Shown: one piece after another, positions 61,863-64,000 of the stretch | Position numbering within the stretch: position 1 is the stretch's first letter | Layout of the letters: each line of letters opens with the position of its first letter | Source of the DNA: Putridiphycobacter sp045107045 | GTDB lineage: Bacteria; Bacteroidota; Bacteroidia; Flavobacteriales_D; Crocinitomicaceae | Reading direction: 5' to 3' | NCBI GenBank assembly: GCA_045107045.1 | Contig: JBGCFR010000012.1 | Coordinates: 35,832-99,831 of the forward strand | Length of the DNA stretch: 64,000 nucleotides | Position numbers and translations under genes: made by a program | Notes under the pieces: model-generated | What the model saw: only the letters and a program-made list of their open reading frames with translations | The model's database searches: none | Told to the model about the DNA's origin: nothing

Positions 61863-62342
61863 ATGCACCTTAATAAAAATATTTTTATAGGAATATTTTG
61901 CATTTTGCTTGCAAATTCAATATTTGGACAAGAAAAGAATTACTTTTCTTTTGAGGCGGCTGGAAGTGGAGGTTTTGGGTCATTAAATTACGAAAAACCT
62001 GTTTATTCTAAATCCAAACTTACTTTAAACTTTAGAGTTGGATTCAGTTTTACGCCAATCGATCCATCAAACGGCACTAATCTTATATTTCCAATTATGC
62101 TTCATTCCTTATTTGGAGCAAAAGACCATAAATTGGATTTAGCTATTGGTCAAGCTATTACAATTACCACTAGAGCGAGTTTCTATATTTCAGCACCTTT
62201 GGCTATTGGTTATCGTTACCAGCCATCTGAAAAAAATTACTTTTTGCGGCTTGCCTATACTCCGCTTATTTCGTACCTATTAGGTGTGCAGTGGCAGAAT
62301 TGGGCAGGCTTTACCTATGGCTATCACTTTAACAGGAAATAA
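61863..62342 (+). CDS. Outer-membrane-type hypothetical protein (159 aa)
   Basis: Signal peptide about 1-22 (NSIFGQ), then alternating strands (YFSFEAAGSGGFGSLNYEKP, LTLNFRVGFSF, YRYQPSEKNYFLRLAYTP) like a small outer-membrane beta-barrel. No family recognised. Its stop shares one base with the next start (TAATG), so it is coupled to the lipoprotein gene. Confidence 0.65.
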   Translation: MHLNKNIFIGIFCILLANSIFGQEKNYFSFEAAGSGGFGSLNYEKPVYSKSKLTLNFRVGFSFTPIDPSNGTNLIFPIMLHSLFGAKDHKLDLAIGQAITITTRASFYISAPLAIGYRYQPSEKNYFLRLAYTPLISYLLGVQWQNWAGFTYGYHFNRK

Positions 62343-63106
62343 TGAAAATAGTCAACTCAATTTTCGTAGTCATTTTATTATTAGGTTGTAATAAGGAAAA
62401 GTACTTTGCTGGACCTAACACTTTTCAAGACAGTTTTGAAGAATACAGTCAAATTGAAGACTTTATTGATGGAGACAATGTGAAATGGTCTTTTGTTCAA
62501 AAAACATATGAAGAGAATCAGTTGTCAATTGACACCATTATTTACCATTCAGGTGGAAAGAGTTTTAGATCATTTGCAATTGCTCCAATCGAAGGAGGCC
62601 TTACATCAAAAGCCAGCATAAATAAGCAGTTTATGGCCTTTTGGCAAAACGAAACTGTGGCTATTGAAGCATGGTATTTTATTGAAGGAGAACAGGATTT
62701 AGACTGGCTATTTCTAATGGATTTGGAAGAGAAAGTATCTATTGGTGCAGGGCCAGGCATGCGAATTGCCCTTGTCAATAATCAATTATTAGTTGAGCAT
62801 AAATACCCAAATCCTAACCTAAAACAAGAGGAGGGATCTGCAGTGGACTTTCCAAGAAACCAATGGGTAAAAATAAAACTCGAAGCTTTACTCTCTCAAA
62901 AAGAAATAGGGACTGTTAAAGTATGGCAAGATGATGCGCTAATTATTGAACAAAACAATTGGCAAACACTACCGAAAGATGTTTTATACTTCATTCAAGG
63001 TACAAAAGGCATGTACGATAAAATTGAATTTGGTGCAACAGCTAATGCAAGTGATAACTCTGCCACAGTTTACGTAGACGATATTGATGTTAGAGTTGTT
63101 GAGTAA
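62342..63106 (+). CDS. Lipoprotein with lectin-like (heparin lyase I-type) fold
   Basis: A 254-residue protein with a lipobox (LLLGC, Cys16). The body starts FQDSFEEYSQIEDFI and ends SATVYVDDIDVRVVE, with KSFRSFAIAPIEGG, VAIEAWYFIEGE and NQWVKIKLEAL: the strand order of concanavalin-like/polysaccharide-lyase 13-type jelly rolls. No catalytic His/Tyr pair can be assigned, so binding rather than cleavage is as likely. Coupled to the upstream barrel-like gene. Confidence 0.6.
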   Translation: MKIVNSIFVVILLLGCNKEKYFAGPNTFQDSFEEYSQIEDFIDGDNVKWSFVQKTYEENQLSIDTIIYHSGGKSFRSFAIAPIEGGLTSKASINKQFMAFWQNETVAIEAWYFIEGEQDLDWLFLMDLEEKVSIGAGPGMRIALVNNQLLVEHKYPNPNLKQEEGSAVDFPRNQWVKIKLEALLSQKEIGTVKVWQDDALIIEQNNWQTLPKDVLYFIQGTKGMYDKIEFGATANASDNSATVYVDDIDVRVVE

Positions 63107-63174
63107 TTAATTTTTCTGATTCAACTCTTTATTCATTTATGGACAAAGTACTCATTATGTTTTCTTAAGTCAAT

Positions 63175-63326
63175 GTCAGTTCGAGTGATTTTTGGGAGGA
63201 CAACAGGACTAACAAAATTGTATCGAGAATAAAATGGGTTGCTTAAGTGAATTCGGATTTTGCTTCGAAACTGTTCTCGATACAATTTATAAAAGTGCCA
63301 GTGCGCTTCGATAAATCACTCGAACT
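63175..63326. repeat. Nested palindromic repeat, copy 2
   Basis: Outer arms GTCAGTTCGAGTGATT (63175-63190) and AAATCACTCGAACT (63313-63326); inner arms AAATTGTATCGAGAA (63215-63229) and its exact 15-bp complement (63274-63288). It shares the same blocks with copy 1 at 43012-43155 and fills the gap between two convergent genes. Confidence 0.75.
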
Positions 63327-63358
63327 CACAATTCTGCTGTTCCCAAATATAGAATCAG

Positions 63359-64000
63359 CTAATTTAAAAATAAACTAACACCCATACCAACAGTGAATAA
63401 ACTGCTGTACATAGTATTATTTCGCAATAGTGAACGTTCTGCATATAAGTTAAATTTTAAGTTTTCGATATAGTAATCAATTCCAAAACGGAGTTCAAAA
63501 TAGCTTCGCTTTTGCCAACTGTTAAAAAGATAAGGTCTATAATCCGTATAGTAATTTTCAGCACCCGCTTTATTATCATGCTTTTGATTATAATAATCTA
63601 CTTTGGTAAATACAGCTTTGTCTCCGTCAGAATTTTCAGAACTATTCCATTCTTCAGCTTCTTCGGAACTTTTTTTACCGTCTTTTTGCCCTGTATTGTA
63701 ATCATGAAAATCTTGTAGTAATTCACTATCATTGATACCTCCTGCTTCTATATCGAATCTTCCGTTAAACCACAAATTATAATTTAAGCCTACATGAACA
63801 CCCAGCTGACTGATATTATTAATTTGCTTTTGAGCGTATGTATTTAAACCAAAAGACAACTCATGAAAATTTTCTTGATAGACCACTTTTTTAGTCTGTA
63901 CAGTTGTTTCACCATCAATAGTTTCACTCACCGTTTCGTACCCTCTAATACCATAGGTCTGATTTTGATAACTCACATTAAAATCAGCAGCAAAAAGTTC
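63359..64000 (-). CDS. Outer-membrane beta-barrel protein, 5' end beyond the window
   Basis: The frame is open to the right edge, reading through FAADFNVSYQNQ before the first GTG, so the true start lies outside. The visible 213 or so residues alternate strands (HELSFGLNTYAQKQI, LGVHVGLNYNLWF, YFELRFGIDYYIENLKFNLYAERSLL) and end VGMGVSLFLN with a terminal hydrophobic residue, as outer-membrane barrels do. A charged loop (GQKDGKKSSEEAEEWNSSE) is surface-like. No family recognised. Confidence 0.7.
   Translation of the reverse strand, partial: ELFAADFNVSYQNQTYGIRGYETVSETIDGETTVQTKKVVYQENFHELSFGLNTYAQKQINNISQLGVHVGLNYNLWFNGRFDIEAGGINDSELLQDFHDYNTGQKDGKKSSEEAEEWNSSENSDGDKAVFTKVDYYNQKHDNKAGAENYYTDYRPYLFNSWQKRSYFELRFGIDYYIENLKFNLYAERSLLRNNTMYSSLFTVGMGVSLFLN

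Noticed and set aside
1..64000. CRISPR arrays, tRNA/rRNA genes, insertion sequences, prophage or integrase genes
   Set aside because: Looked for direct-repeat arrays, cloverleaf-like sequences and transposase or integrase motifs; none was seen.

Overview
The window looks like a chromosomal segment of a marine-type Bacteroidota, most likely order Flavobacteriales. The DNA is AT-rich (about one third G+C by eye). Several secreted proteins end in type IX secretion (T9SS) sorting tails. Putative promoters carry the Bacteroidota -7 box TAnnTTTG. The gene set (rnpA next to an S41 protease, one-polypeptide gcvP, DUF3109, fRMsr-type GAF protein, SusD-free sugar genes with an FHS-type transporter) fits that group. 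I see no rRNA, tRNA, CRISPR array, insertion sequence or prophage.

Layout. 1-10.7 kb (minus strand): S4 RNA-binding protein, O-antigen ligase-like protein, S41 protease, rnpA, tadA and a 2023-residue alpha-2-macroglobulin. 10.8-17.0 kb: small genes, a T9SS protein, an omega-amidase/aminotransferase pair and a HerA-like ATPase. 17.2-27.8 kb: a sugar-catabolic island with GH3 beta-glucosidase, a degenerate-Nudix regulator, a sugar MFS transporter, a BadF-type sugar kinase and zwf-pgl-edd-eda (Entner-Doudoroff). 27.8-32.7 kb: serine hydrolase, LytS/LytTR pair, DUF3109, miaE. 32.9-35.6 kb: a GbsR/MarR-type regulator followed by a membrane protein, a methyltransferase and a fatty acid desaturase broken by one in-frame stop. 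35.8-64 kb: mostly housekeeping (folA, thyA, topB, trpS, gatC, gcvP, gpmI, mce, hemW, uvrC) mixed with secreted or hypothetical genes.

The best signal is a putative regulon. The exact palindrome TTATTGT-N7-ACAATAA occurs four times, always between genes and just upstream of a -7 box: before the beta-glucosidase/Nudix-regulator operon (17156-17176), before the sugar transporter (20323-20343), between the divergent sugar kinase and zwf operon (23250-23270), and, 16 kb away, before a T9SS protein with two carbohydrate-binding-like modules (39320-39340). The simplest model is that the Nudix-like protein, whose catalytic box is degenerate, is a sugar-responsive repressor. It would coordinate glucan capture at the cell surface, periplasmic beta-glucoside cleavage, glucose import, phosphorylation and Entner-Doudoroff breakdown. 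The palindromes are read directly; the assignment to this regulator is inference.

A second regulatory pair is seen at the GbsR-type gene: a 44-bp near-gapless palindrome (19-bp arms) over its own promoter, and a shorter TTTCAG-N6-CTGAAA copy before the lipid-type operon that follows. Two copies of a roughly 150-bp nested palindromic repeat lie at 43.0 and 63.2 kb.
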